This document shows positions 20,344-28,721 of a DNA stretch of 64,000 nucleotides, one piece after another. The notes under the pieces were generated by a model that worked only from the letters and a program-made list of their open reading frames with translations, ran no database searches and was not told the DNA's origin. Position 1 is the stretch's first letter. Each line of letters opens with the position of its first letter. The stretch covers positions 1 to 64,000 of the forward strand of contig NCCR01000023.1 of the NCBI GenBank assembly GCA_002279765.1, read 5' to 3'. Source of the stretch: Verrucomicrobia bacterium 12-59-8. GTDB taxonomy: Bacteria; Verrucomicrobiota; Verrucomicrobiae; Verrucomicrobiales; Verrucomicrobiaceae. A program made the position numbers and the translations under genes.

Positions 20344-22091
20344 CGACATGCAAGTGGCATTTCACATACCGCAAGAGTCCCGCCTCCCGCCACATCACGC
20401 GGCTGAAATGTCAGCACGGCCCCCAGGGCATCGGCGCGCTGCCGCAGCATAAACAATCCCATGCCTTTCCCCTTGGTCCCTGCCGTCGGATGAAAACTAA
20501 CCCCGTCGTTGGCCACTTCGAGGCGCAGAAGATTCCGGTCCCGTATCAGACTGATGCCAATCCAGCTTGCCCGGCCATGCTTGGCGGCATTGGTGGCCAG
20601 TTCCTGGGCAATGCGGAAAATCAAGGCCGCTTCCTCGGTTTTCAGCACACCGGAGAAATCTTCACACTCAACACGGCATCCGATGCCAAAAGCGCGTTCA
20701 AGAAATTTGCGCAGATCATCCAGAGCGTCCGGCAGTTCCTGCGGCCCCACCGCCACGGGAGCCAGACCCCGCGCATAGCTGCGCGCGAGATCGGAGGCCT
20801 CCGCCAATTCTCGCGCCACGTCCATCGCCAGCCCGGACTGCGGATGCCCTTCACGTTTCAGGCTGCCGCCAAGCACGCCGCTTTTCAACTGTGCGGCGGC
20901 CAGACGCTGGCACACATCATCGTGCAAATCTTGCCCGATACGCCTTCGCTCATTTTCCGCCGCCTCGATCTGCATCTTATCCATCTCCTTCTCTGCGGTG
21001 ATTACACTTGCCATGCCCGCCACCTGGAGGATGCCGGCCACACCAGGATTATTCTCAGTCGAAAAACCACGGCAGCGCAGCCATTCAATTCTATCCCGGA
21101 CATGAATGCGTATTTCGACCTCCTCCTCGACGGGGGCACTGCGCAGTGAGCGCAGCATTTTCAAAACCGCCGCACGATCCGGCCTCAACACGGTGCGCAG
21201 CCAGTCCCAGCGGCGTACACACAAAGCTGCAGCAGGGCGGCCAAACATTTCCTCATAAGCCTTGTTGACGTAGATATGTTCCGTGGGATCCAACGGCGCC
21301 ACCCAAAAAATATCCCTCGTGTTCGAGGCGATCTGGCTGAAGCGCCATTCCGATTCCTGCAGGCGGTGCGCGGCGTCTTCAATACTCTTTGAAATGGTTT
21401 CCAGTTCATCCCCGCCCCCGATTGATTCCGGCACCACCTCTTGCGGACCGATGCACCGCACCTGCTCCACGATCGCAGTGACACGGTCAGTGATCAGCAT
21501 TTGCAGCAGTGCCCACAGCAGCAGGCAGCTCCCAAACAGAACGCAGGCCTGCGCCAGGGATTCATGCATGGCATGGCTGACGGCGGCGGCCTTGAACCAG
21601 TTCAGGTCATATTCCAACACGACCAGCCCTTTTCTCGACGCTGCGCTCACATCAACAAAGGGAAAAATGGCTGTCAGGCGCCCCTTTGCCAGGTCTTCAC
21701 TGAGCATGCCCTCGCTGGAGTCCTGGGCCTGACGCAACTGATGGATGCTGATCGACAGCGGGCAGTCCCAGATGGACACGCCACGCCATTGTTTCCGCGT
21801 CGCATTGCAAATGATGTCATTGCCGTCTGAAATCACCCCGAGGCGCAGGTCTGGATTTACCGAGGCATAACTGATGGCCAGATCAGCTGATTGTGAGAGA
21901 CGCCGTCTAAGGAAGTGCTGCGCAAAACTCGACAACCGCGTGCCCTCCTCATACGCCTGCAGGCGCATTTCTTCAAACCGCTCGTTCAAATCATGCTGAT
22001 ACTGCCGCGAGATGTTCAGTATGATCATCAGCAGGCCAAAAACCATCACGATTGCAGAAACTCGAAACTGCAGGGTGAAAAGACGCTTCAC
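20340..22091 (-). CDS. Membrane sensor histidine kinase (HisKA_3 type) with PAS domain
   Basis: 583 residues from a GTG start preceded by GGAGGAG. TM1 is about residues 12-27 and TM2 about 184-200, enclosing a periplasmic region of roughly 155 residues. A PAS domain follows (about 250-345, FSQIASNTRDIFWV), then a HisKA_3 dimerisation domain with the phosphorylatable His390 in RRRIGQDLHDDVCQRL, then a HATPase_c domain (N-box about 495, G-box GKGMGLFMLRQRA about 550). This is the NarX/DegS-type architecture that pairs with LuxR-type regulators. The gene overlaps both neighbours by 4 nt (GTGA with the binding protein upstream, ATGA with the regulator downstream), so the three are almost certainly co-translated. 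The periplasmic loop probably contacts the binding protein. Confidence 0.95.
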   Translation of the reverse strand: MKRLFTLQFRVSAIVMVFGLLMIILNISRQYQHDLNERFEEMRLQAYEEGTRLSSFAQHFLRRRLSQSADLAISYASVNPDLRLGVISDGNDIICNATRKQWRGVSIWDCPLSISIHQLRQAQDSSEGMLSEDLAKGRLTAIFPFVDVSAASRKGLVVLEYDLNWFKAAAVSHAMHESLAQACVLFGSCLLLWALLQMLITDRVTAIVEQVRCIGPQEVVPESIGGGDELETISKSIEDAAHRLQESEWRFSQIASNTRDIFWVAPLDPTEHIYVNKAYEEMFGRPAAALCVRRWDWLRTVLRPDRAAVLKMLRSLRSAPVEEEVEIRIHVRDRIEWLRCRGFSTENNPGVAGILQVAGMASVITAEKEMDKMQIEAAENERRRIGQDLHDDVCQRLAAAQLKSGVLGGSLKREGHPQSGLAMDVARELAEASDLARSYARGLAPVAVGPQELPDALDDLRKFLERAFGIGCRVECEDFSGVLKTEEAALIFRIAQELATNAAKHGRASWIGISLIRDRNLLRLEVANDGVSFHPTAGTKGKGMGLFMLRQRADALGAVLTFQPRDVAGGGTLAVCEMPLACR

Positions 22092-23071
22092 GGCTCCTCC
22101 TCCAAAAACACAGGGGTGATCAGCCTGCGTACTTCGACCTCATGGTCCAGCAAGCCCAGTTGCAGCATTTCCACGCTCATTTTTTTCAGACATTCCTCCA
22201 GTCCTCCCGCTTTTTGCACAAACAACCGCCTGTTCTCCGCCGCGTCGGGCAGATGAATCTTTTTCAGGGATTTCTTCCACTGCTCCAGGGTGAAGCCTGC
22301 GCGTCTCAGTGTGGCGTCCTGACCATTTTCAATTTCCGTCCAACCCGCCTGAGACTTGATTTTCAGACAGGCGGACACCAGGGAATGCAGTTCGCGCGGA
22401 TAGGCCTGTAGCACATCCTCCCGCACCACCAGCACCCGGCTGAGTTCCAGATCCATCTGGCTTGAATCAAACAGCACCGTGGCGCCCTTGTCCTGCAACC
22501 GCGTACACCAAGGGTCTGATGAAACCACCGCGTCGATCCCCTTTTCCTTATAAGCGGCTTCCGTTTCCGCCAAGTTCAGCGGCACCACCTCCACATCCTG
22601 AAACGACATGCCATTCGCCATCAGCGCATGCCTCAGCAAATACTCGCTCGAAGATCTGAGCTCAACGCCGATGTGTTTGCCTCGGAGGCTCTGCATCGAC
22701 ATCTGGCCGGTATGCCCCATGATGGCATCCGATCCTTTGGAAACTCCGAGAATCAACACGGCGCGCGGCTTTGCCCCGTCAGCTTCCAGGCGGATCAATT
22801 CATCCAACGTCACCACGGCAGCATCCACCACATGTTTGCGAAATGCCCCCATGACCGCCGTTGACCACGACATCTCAACAATGTTGATCCGCTGATCTTT
22901 CGTATTGCTTGCATCACAGGCCATCACCAGACGCTCCGAACCTGGCCAGATGTTAACCGCCACCGTCAGCGGCCTCCGATATTCGGACTCCGGCCACAGC
23001 AGACCCACAGCACACAGCAGCACGCCCAGAAAAGCCGCTGGGATCATGCGGATCTGAATGAATTTATTCAT
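22088..23071 (-). CDS. NitT/TauT-like substrate-binding protein, membrane-anchored, sensor-linked
   Basis: 327 residues from the ATG at 23071, which has GGAAG 6 nt upstream; a TTG at 23077 is a weaker alternative. Residues 9-26 or so form one hydrophobic N-terminal segment (MIPAAFLGVLLCAVGLLW) without a lipobox cysteine in the usual place, so it is either an uncleaved anchor or a signal peptide. The remainder matches the SsuA/TauA/NMT1-type periplasmic binding fold: LTVAVNIWPGSE, VDAAVVTLDE, LRGKHIGVE and IDAVVSSDPW. Related proteins bind small ligands such as nitrate, taurine or pyrimidine precursors for ABC importers. No permease or ATPase gene is adjacent; instead the stop overlaps the kinase start. 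A ligand-sensing role for the two-component system is therefore inferred. Confidence 0.85.
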   Translation of the reverse strand: MNKFIQIRMIPAAFLGVLLCAVGLLWPESEYRRPLTVAVNIWPGSERLVMACDASNTKDQRINIVEMSWSTAVMGAFRKHVVDAAVVTLDELIRLEADGAKPRAVLILGVSKGSDAIMGHTGQMSMQSLRGKHIGVELRSSSEYLLRHALMANGMSFQDVEVVPLNLAETEAAYKEKGIDAVVSSDPWCTRLQDKGATVLFDSSQMDLELSRVLVVREDVLQAYPRELHSLVSACLKIKSQAGWTEIENGQDATLRRAGFTLEQWKKSLKKIHLPDAAENRRLFVQKAGGLEECLKKMSVEMLQLGLLDHEVEVRRLITPVFLEEEP

Positions 23072-23139
23072 AGGCAACTTCCATGCTTCAATTTCGTCGG
23101 GCCATCCGTGCCGGGATGGGGCATCCTCGTATGCATATG

Positions 23140-23183
23140 TTTATACTGCACTCCGGCGCGCGCAGACCAGCATTAATTGGTCT
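23140..23183 (-). promoter_or_regulatory. Candidate promoter with inverted-repeat operator for the sensor operon
   Basis: On the minus strand an inverted repeat AGACCA-N8-TGGTCT (23183-23164) is followed 18 bp later by TATAAA (23145-23140), about 69 bp before the ATG at 23071. The right arm sits where a -35 element would be, as expected for an activator-dependent or autoregulated promoter. No good TTGACA is present. The NarL-type regulator of the operon is the obvious candidate ligand, but this is inference. Confidence 0.35.
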
Positions 23184-23289
23184 GAATCCCATTTCTCATC
23201 TGGGCCACCGTTCAAACTTGCGGAGATGGCGGGCTGCCGAAGAATTTTTCGTCCACCTGTGATATGTCCACCACATGGAGCTACCATCG

Positions 23290-23364
<75 letters not shown>

Positions 23365-23371
23365 ATTGCGA

Positions 23372-23446
23372 TGGCTCCTGAGGTAGGGTTCGAACCTACG
23401 ACCTAGTGGTTAACAGCCACCCGCTCTACCGCTGAGCTACTCAGGA
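23372..23446 (-). tRNA. tRNA-Asn (GUU)
   Basis: A 75-nt cloverleaf with CCA encoded. The acceptor stem TCCTGAG pairs with CTCAGGA, the discriminator is G, the anticodon loop is CTGTTAA (anticodon GTT) and the T-arm is GTAGG-TTCGAAC-CTACC. It forms a two-gene cluster with the tRNA-Met downstream and lies 125 bp beyond the purC stop. Confidence 0.95.
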
Positions 23447-23571
23447 ATCACTTTTTCCCGCTCCCGAAGAAGGGGGCGAGATGGATAAACGTTCCCAAGG
23501 ATCACGCAAGCGTTTTTGTCCGTCTGATTTGCGTTCTTTTTTGGGGCGAAGTGATTCGTCCACTGTCGAGC

Positions 23572-24753
23572 CTATGAACCGCCCATGGAATGTGCGGACC
23601 ACTTCGCGATTCCTCCAAATGCCTGTCCAAAGAGGCGAACGCAAGCACAGGGTCTGCTCAGAAGGACAAAAAGGACAGAAGCGACTGAAAGGACACTCTG
23701 CGCCTGCGTCTTGGCTTCATTGATGCCGGCATACCAGTCTGGATGCACGAGGCGGTAGTAGTCGCGCATGGCCTGCTTGTTGTAATGAATGACCAGCTTG
23801 CGGCCTTCCACTTCGAGGAAGGTGGTGCCACGGAAGGAGTCGGCATCAATGGTATCGACGAAGAGCAGTTCCTCGCGATCCACGGCAAACTCCCATTTCA
23901 GGTCCCACAGCAGCAGTCCCGCACTTTCCAGCAGCTCGCGCACGGCCCAGCCGCCAAGGATGGCCAGCTTCACGGTGTGCAGGAAGTCATCGCTGCTGAG
24001 GCCGGACATCATCAGCGCCTCCTGCTTGCTCACGGCACGGTCTTCAGGCTCGTACTTGCTGGTGAGGTCATAGATGGCCCGCTCCAGCATCTCCCACACG
24101 CCCATGGGCTTGGAGAGGCCGAGTTCCTGCTCGTAGCTGCGCTTGGCTGTTTCGCTGAGGCTCTCGTATTTTTTCAGGATGGACGAGCCGCTGGTCACGC
24201 CAAAGCGCACGATATACTCCAGAGGCACCACGTACGTGGCACTCTGGTGAAACTGAGCGTAGTCAAAGACATGCGCGCCCAGCAGGTTGCGCTGCGGCGG
24301 ATGCATCACCGGAAAACGGCGCACCACATTGTAGCAGCTCGGATGCTCAGGGAGGCCCGTGCGGACGATCTCGCCCGTCACGGCATCCACCATGCCAATA
24401 TGATGGGTCGCAGCACCGCGCTCCAGCATCGTTTCCATGGGGCCAGTGAGCAGTTCCTTGCGCCAGGCGGGGTCCATCGGCGTGTTTTCGATGGCCGTCT
24501 TCACACGCTGCCAAGTCTCCGGCTGGCCGAGACGGGAGTACATGGCGTGACGGAAAATGGCGCGGTTCAGGTCATTGCCTTCGATGTTGAAGATCGAGCC
24601 CACGTCAAAGACGGAGCCCGCAGGCGTCGTCTCGCATACGACGTAGCCCGGATGATCTGGCACGGCGTAGAGATTCTGCACGGAGCCGCGATAGACGGGC
24701 TCGCCGAGCTTCGAGAGATTGAGATGCGTGGGCGCTGGGGCAGGATGGGACAT
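23572..24753 (-). CDS. purC: Phosphoribosylaminoimidazole-succinocarboxamide synthase (SAICAR synthase)
   Basis: Cytosolic enzyme of purine biosynthesis that joins CAIR and aspartate using ATP. 393 residues from the ATG at 24753. The open frame extends further upstream to 25263, but that part is antisense to glnS. Recognisable signatures are YRGSVQNLYAV, the nucleotide-binding GSVFDVGSIFNIEG region, FGVTSGSSILKKY and LLLWDLKWEFAVD with LFVDTIDADSFR. This is the longer SAICAR synthase type rather than the 240-residue E. coli type. The last 45 or so residues (after GINEAKTQAQ) are unlike the family and come from a 3' region with TGTCCTTT repeats, so the natural C-terminus has probably been extended by read-through. 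It is divergent from glnS. Confidence 0.92.
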   Translation of the reverse strand: MSHPAPAPTHLNLSKLGEPVYRGSVQNLYAVPDHPGYVVCETTPAGSVFDVGSIFNIEGNDLNRAIFRHAMYSRLGQPETWQRVKTAIENTPMDPAWRKELLTGPMETMLERGAATHHIGMVDAVTGEIVRTGLPEHPSCYNVVRRFPVMHPPQRNLLGAHVFDYAQFHQSATYVVPLEYIVRFGVTSGSSILKKYESLSETAKRSYEQELGLSKPMGVWEMLERAIYDLTSKYEPEDRAVSKQEALMMSGLSSDDFLHTVKLAILGGWAVRELLESAGLLLWDLKWEFAVDREELLFVDTIDADSFRGTTFLEVEGRKLVIHYNKQAMRDYYRLVHPDWYAGINEAKTQAQSVLSVASVLFVLLSRPCACVRLFGQAFGGIAKWSAHSMGGS

Positions 24754-24864
24754 GGTTCCGGTGAAAAACAACGGATTCCGCGCCTGTGCAACTGCGAACA
24801 GACTTCCGGTTGAGGTGAACTTTGTTCTTTGAACTTTAAACTTTCGGCCCAAACTCCGCCCTCC
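24754..24864. promoter_or_regulatory. Divergent purC/glnS intergenic region
   Basis: A 111-bp region between two divergent housekeeping genes. It contains two copies of the string GAACTTT (near 24816 and 24831) just ahead of glnS and an AT-rich stretch ending TTTAAAC. No unequivocal promoter can be assigned. No riboswitch-like structure is apparent. Confidence 0.35.
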
Positions 24865-26565
24865 ATGTCCGAAGCCGCCGCCACACCTCCCGCCTCCCTC
24901 GATTTCATCCGTGAAATGATCGCTGCCGATCTCGCCGCAGGTCGCAATGATGGGAAGGTCGTCACCCGTTTCCCGCCGGAGCCGAATGGCTACCTGCACA
25001 TCGGCCACGCGAAGAGCATCTGCCTGAATTTCGGCATCGCCCAGGAGAATGCACCCAACTCCCGCTGCCACCTGCGTTTTGACGACACGAATCCGACCAA
25101 GGAGGAAGTGGAGTACGTGGACAGTATCATGGCGGATGTGAAGTGGCTGGGCTTTGACTGGGGCGACAACCTCTTTTACGCCAGTGACTACTTTGAAAAG
25201 CTCTACGGTTTTGCTGAGCAGCTCATCACCAAGGGCCTCGCCTATGTGGATGATCAGACGCATGAGGAGATGCGCGCGAGCCGTGGCACCCTCACCTCCC
25301 CCGGCACCCGCAGCGCGGGCGCGGACCGCAGCGTGGAGGAAAACCTCGATCTCTTCCGCCGCATGCGGAAGGGCGAATTCAAAGAAGGCGAACGCGTGCT
25401 GCGCGCGAAGATCGACATGGCCTCATCGAACATGAACATGCGTGATCCGGCCCTCTACCGCATCCTGCATGCGCACCATCACCGCACGGGCGATGCGTGG
25501 TGCATCTACCCAATGTATGACTACGCGCACCCGCTGAGCGATGCGCTGGAAAGCATCACCCACAGCCTGTGTACGCTGGAGTTTGAGCACCACCGCCCGC
25601 TGTATGAATGGCTCATCAGCAACGTGGACGGCCTGCCCGGCGCTCCGTATCAGCGTGAGTTTGCCCGTCTGAACCTCACCTACACGGTGATGAGCAAGCG
25701 CAAGCTGCTCCGCCTCGTCAAAGAAGACCTCGTCAACGGCTGGGATGATCCGCGCATGCCCACCATCAGCGGCATGCGCCGCCGTGGCATCACCGCCGCC
25801 GCCATTCGCAGCTTCTGCAAAACGATCGGCCTGACCAAGTTCAACTCGCTCACGGAAATCGCCCTGCTGGAGCACTCCATCCGCGAAGACCTCAACAAGA
25901 TCTCCCACCGTGCCTACGGCGTGCTGCGACCGATCAAAGTCGTGATCACGAACTACCCGGAAGATCAGGTCGAGTACTTCGATGCGCCGAACCATCCCGA
26001 AGATCCTGCGGCTGGCACGCGCCAGGTGCCGCTCTGCCGTGAGCTTTACATCGAGTCCGACGACTTCATGGAGTTCCCCTCCGATGGCTTTCACCGTCTC
26101 AAGCCCGGCGGCGAGGTGCGCCTAAAGTTTGCCTTCTGCATCATCTGCCAGGAGATCATCAAGGATGAAGCTGGGAACATCGAGGAACTGCGCTGCACCT
26201 ATGATGACGCCACGCGCCATGGGAAGAAACCCGAAGGCCGCACCAAGCCCAAAGGCATCATCCACTGGGTCAGCGCCCGCCATGCCATCGACGCCACCGT
26301 GCGTCTGTATGACCGGCTGTTCACCGTTGAGACCCCGGATGCGGATGCTGGCGAGGATGGAGATTTTGCGCAGTTCCTGAATCCGGCGTCGTGTGAAACG
26401 ATCACGAATGCCAAGCTTGAGCCGTCACTGAAGGATGCAGCGCCGGGCAGCCACTGGCAGTTTGAGCGCGTTGCCTATGTCTATGCGGACCCGATTGATT
26501 CGAAGCCCGGCGCACCGGTGTTTAACCGCACAGTGACGCTGAAGGATGGGTGGGTAAAGAAGTAG
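24865..26565 (+). CDS. glnS: Glutaminyl-tRNA synthetase
   Basis: Class I aminoacyl-tRNA synthetase charging tRNA-Gln with glutamine in the cytosol. 566 residues from the ATG at 24865 (MSEAAATPP), close to the 554 of E. coli GlnRS; an ATG at 24829 would add 12 residues with no family counterpart. The HIGH motif is PEPNGYLHIGHAKS and the KMSKS-type motif is VMSKRKL. The insertion SRCHLRFDDTNPTKE follows in the usual place, and the C-terminal anticodon-binding beta-barrels are present (YGVLRPIKVVITNY and HWVSARHAIDATVRLYDRLF). Its presence suggests direct glutaminylation of tRNA-Gln rather than sole reliance on the GatCAB amidation route. Confidence 0.97.
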   Translation: MSEAAATPPASLDFIREMIAADLAAGRNDGKVVTRFPPEPNGYLHIGHAKSICLNFGIAQENAPNSRCHLRFDDTNPTKEEVEYVDSIMADVKWLGFDWGDNLFYASDYFEKLYGFAEQLITKGLAYVDDQTHEEMRASRGTLTSPGTRSAGADRSVEENLDLFRRMRKGEFKEGERVLRAKIDMASSNMNMRDPALYRILHAHHHRTGDAWCIYPMYDYAHPLSDALESITHSLCTLEFEHHRPLYEWLISNVDGLPGAPYQREFARLNLTYTVMSKRKLLRLVKEDLVNGWDDPRMPTISGMRRRGITAAAIRSFCKTIGLTKFNSLTEIALLEHSIREDLNKISHRAYGVLRPIKVVITNYPEDQVEYFDAPNHPEDPAAGTRQVPLCRELYIESDDFMEFPSDGFHRLKPGGEVRLKFAFCIICQEIIKDEAGNIEELRCTYDDATRHGKKPEGRTKPKGIIHWVSARHAIDATVRLYDRLFTVETPDADAGEDGDFAQFLNPASCETITNAKLEPSLKDAAPGSHWQFERVAYVYADPIDSKPGAPVFNRTVTLKDGWVKK

Positions 26566-26656
26566 GAGGTAGCCATTCCAAAATTCGCCCAAGGATGTTT
26601 TGACGTGGGGGCGCAAGTGCTGGCACAGTAGCCGGTGCTCGTCACCTCCACTCCAT

Positions 26657-26914
26657 ATGAAACTGATCCGTGATTTCCTGGTGCTCGCCTCGGGCATTGT
26701 GTCCGCTCTTTACCTGCTAAACATCAGCTTCGGCGTAGCGGAGTTCATTCCGGACAACATCCCCATCTTCGGCAATCTGGATGAAGCGGCGGCGACGGCG
26801 CTGCTGATCAATTGCCTGGCCTACTTCGGCGTGGACATCGGACATTTCCTGCGCCGCAAGGGTGAGGCTGCCAAGGAAGAGCCGAAGACGCATGACATTG
26901 ATGTCACGAAGTGA
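26657..26914 (+). CDS. Small membrane protein, DUF1232/YkvA-like
   Basis: 85 residues from the ATG at 26657; an ATG at 26600 gives an extension lacking family character. It has a hydrophobic N-terminal segment (FLVLASGIVSALYLL) and the motif EFIPDNIPIFGNLDEAAAT, which resembles the core of DUF1232 (YkvA) proteins, followed by a second hydrophobic segment and a charged Lys/Glu-rich tail. Function is unknown; the family is associated with membranes. It lies 91 bp after glnS and is followed by a large hairpin that may end transcription. Confidence 0.7.
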   Translation: MKLIRDFLVLASGIVSALYLLNISFGVAEFIPDNIPIFGNLDEAAATALLINCLAYFGVDIGHFLRRKGEAAKEEPKTHDIDVTK

Positions 26915-26975
26915 GGCCGGTGAAATCTGAATCAGATCTCTAGGGTGTGATGATTGGCACAGGGACTCAGGAGAG

Positions 26976-27054
26976 GTACGATAGACACTCCTGTCTGTCG
27001 ATACCCAGCGCTCAGCAATCGCCCCAGACCGACAGACAGGAGTGTCTATCGTAC
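26976..27054. repeat. Large perfect hairpin with 25-bp arms, REP-like
   Basis: The arms 26976-27000 and 27030-27054 are perfect inverted copies around a 29-nt loop. It sits between the convergent DUF1232-like gene and tgt, 1 bp from the tgt stop codon. There is no T-run, so it is either a bidirectional factor-assisted terminator or a mobile palindromic element. The tgt C-terminal domain ends abruptly at this hairpin, which suggests the element arrived by insertion. Confidence 0.75.
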
Positions 27055-27055
27055 T

Positions 27056-28702
27056 TCAATCCTGCGCGATCGCTCCCACGACGACGTCTGCTGTGGGAGC
27101 CTGCGTTTGCATGTCAGCATGTGAGCCGTGGACGAGCGTCCACTTCAGGCCGGGGCAGTAGCGGGATTCCCACACGTCGCGGCGGATGAGGGTGTCTGCG
27201 GCGCCGTGGCGGAGGTAGGGAAAGTGGCGCTTATGATGGAGGGCGAGGCGCAGGGGGGCGAGGTCTGCGCTGAAGCTGACGAGGTGCAGCGGGCGGAGGG
27301 GGCCTTTGGCGGCTTCGGCTTCGTAGAGAAGGATGACGGCGAGAGCGGCAGCTGCGGTGGCGAGATGAGTGTCCAAGACCACGAGCGGCGGGGACTCGGC
27401 AGGCAGGCGCAGTTGCTGGATGATCTGGGATTCGATGGCGGGATCGAGCTGCGGTGTCGTGGGAAAGGTGCGGCCGCTGGGGATGTGCCGGATGGCGGGT
27501 GGCTCGCCGTGGAGTTCGTAGTCGCCTTCGCTCTGCGGTTTGGTGGAGGTGCGCTTGGGATGCGTGACGGGATGATCCACATCCTCGATCTGCAAAATCT
27601 CGCGGCGCTCGCGGTAGAGCGGCATGAAGCGATCTTCCAGAATGCTCTGGCGGATCTCGCGCATGAGCTGGTGGTAGAAGTGGATGTTGTGCTGGCCGAC
27701 GAGCGTCCAGCCCAGCGGCTCCTGCGTCTTGGTGAGGTGGTGTAGGTAGGCGCGGCTGTGCGTGGCGCAGACCGGGCAGGTGCAGGTGGGATCGAGGCGG
27801 TCCTCGCTGAATTTGTAAACAGAGCGGCGCAGTTCCACGATGCCGCGTGAGGTGAAGGCGGTGCCGCGCTTCGCCACCTGCGTGGGGATGATGCAGTCAA
27901 ACATGTCCACGCCGCGATGCACGGCCTCCAGCACATCCACGGGGGTGCCGACGCCCATGAGATAGCGCGGGCGGTCTGCGGGGAGCAGGGCGGCGGTGAG
28001 TTCGCAGACGTCTTCGCGTTCGTTTTTTTCCTCCCCCACGGCGAGGCCGCCGATGGCGAAGCCGTCGAAGTCGAGCTGCATGAGGCCGGCGGCGCTCTCG
28101 CGGCGGAGCTGCGGATACAGCGCACCCTGCACGATGCCAAACATGGACTGCGGTGAGTCCTCCCGCGCAGCGAGGCTGCGCACGGCCCAGCGCTGGGTGA
28201 TCTGCAAGGCGGCGCGAGTGGTTTTTTCGTCGGCAGTGGACGGGATGCACTGGTCCAACACCATCATGATGTCGCTGCCGATGGCGCGCTGCGTTTGAAT
28301 GCTGAGTTCTGGGCTGAGCAGGATGCGCTGGCCATCGACGTAGCTTTGAAACACCGCACCCTTCTCCGTCATGGAGCGCGAGTGAGGCAGCGAGAAGATC
28401 TGATAGCCGCCGGAGTCCGTGAGCACGGAGCCGGGCCAGTTCATGAAGCGGTGAATGCCGCCGAGCTGGATGAAGACATCCGGGCCCGGACGCAGCAGCA
28501 GGTGGTAGGTGTTGGCCAGCAGGATCTGCGAGCCGGAGGCATGCAGGGACTCCTGCGTCTGCGCCTTCACCGTGGCCTGCGTGCCCACGGGCATGAACAG
28601 CGGCGACTGAATGGTGCCATGCAGCGTGTGAAACGTCGTGGCGCGGGCGCGTGAATCGCTGGCTTGCGCATCGAGCTGAAACTGGAGACGGGAGGGCGAC
28701 AT
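27056..28702 (-). CDS. tgt: tRNA-guanine(34) transglycosylase fused to a truncated MnmC-like domain
   Basis: 548 residues. Residues 1-373 are Tgt, which exchanges G34 for preQ1 in tRNAs with GUN anticodons. The catalytic Asp96 is in LTDSGGYQIFSL, the nucleophile Asp269 is in GVDMFDCIIPT, and zinc ligands Cys307, Cys309, Cys312 and His338 are all present with E. coli spacing. After a linker, residues 395-548 resemble the MnmC/MnmD-type methyltransferase that finishes mnm5U34 (YELHGEPPAIRH, VVLDTHLATAAAAL, LKWTLVHGSHADM). The SAM-binding glycine motif is degenerate and the protein stops at ADVVVGAIAQD, where relatives continue for roughly 80 residues with a DPFSP-like motif. Tgt function is secure; the tail is probably inactive. 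It lies 19 bp downstream of the helicase start region. Confidence 0.95.
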   Translation of the reverse strand: MSPSRLQFQLDAQASDSRARATTFHTLHGTIQSPLFMPVGTQATVKAQTQESLHASGSQILLANTYHLLLRPGPDVFIQLGGIHRFMNWPGSVLTDSGGYQIFSLPHSRSMTEKGAVFQSYVDGQRILLSPELSIQTQRAIGSDIMMVLDQCIPSTADEKTTRAALQITQRWAVRSLAAREDSPQSMFGIVQGALYPQLRRESAAGLMQLDFDGFAIGGLAVGEEKNEREDVCELTAALLPADRPRYLMGVGTPVDVLEAVHRGVDMFDCIIPTQVAKRGTAFTSRGIVELRRSVYKFSEDRLDPTCTCPVCATHSRAYLHHLTKTQEPLGWTLVGQHNIHFYHQLMREIRQSILEDRFMPLYRERREILQIEDVDHPVTHPKRTSTKPQSEGDYELHGEPPAIRHIPSGRTFPTTPQLDPAIESQIIQQLRLPAESPPLVVLDTHLATAAAALAVILLYEAEAAKGPLRPLHLVSFSADLAPLRLALHHKRHFPYLRHGAADTLIRRDVWESRYCPGLKWTLVHGSHADMQTQAPTADVVVGAIAQD

Positions 28703-28721
28703 GGAGCGCAGCGGCAGGCGG

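Noticed and set aside
23740..24813. Long plus-strand open frame opposite purC
   Set aside because: Purely the complement of purC codons (His/Leu/Val-rich); no recognisable domain.
24754..25263. N-terminal extension of the purC frame
   Set aside because: It overlaps the first part of glnS in antisense and lacks SAICAR-synthase character; the ATG at 24753 fits the family start.
27000..27030. Possible CRISPR-like repeat near tgt
   Set aside because: It is a single inverted repeat pair, not a series of direct repeats with spacers.
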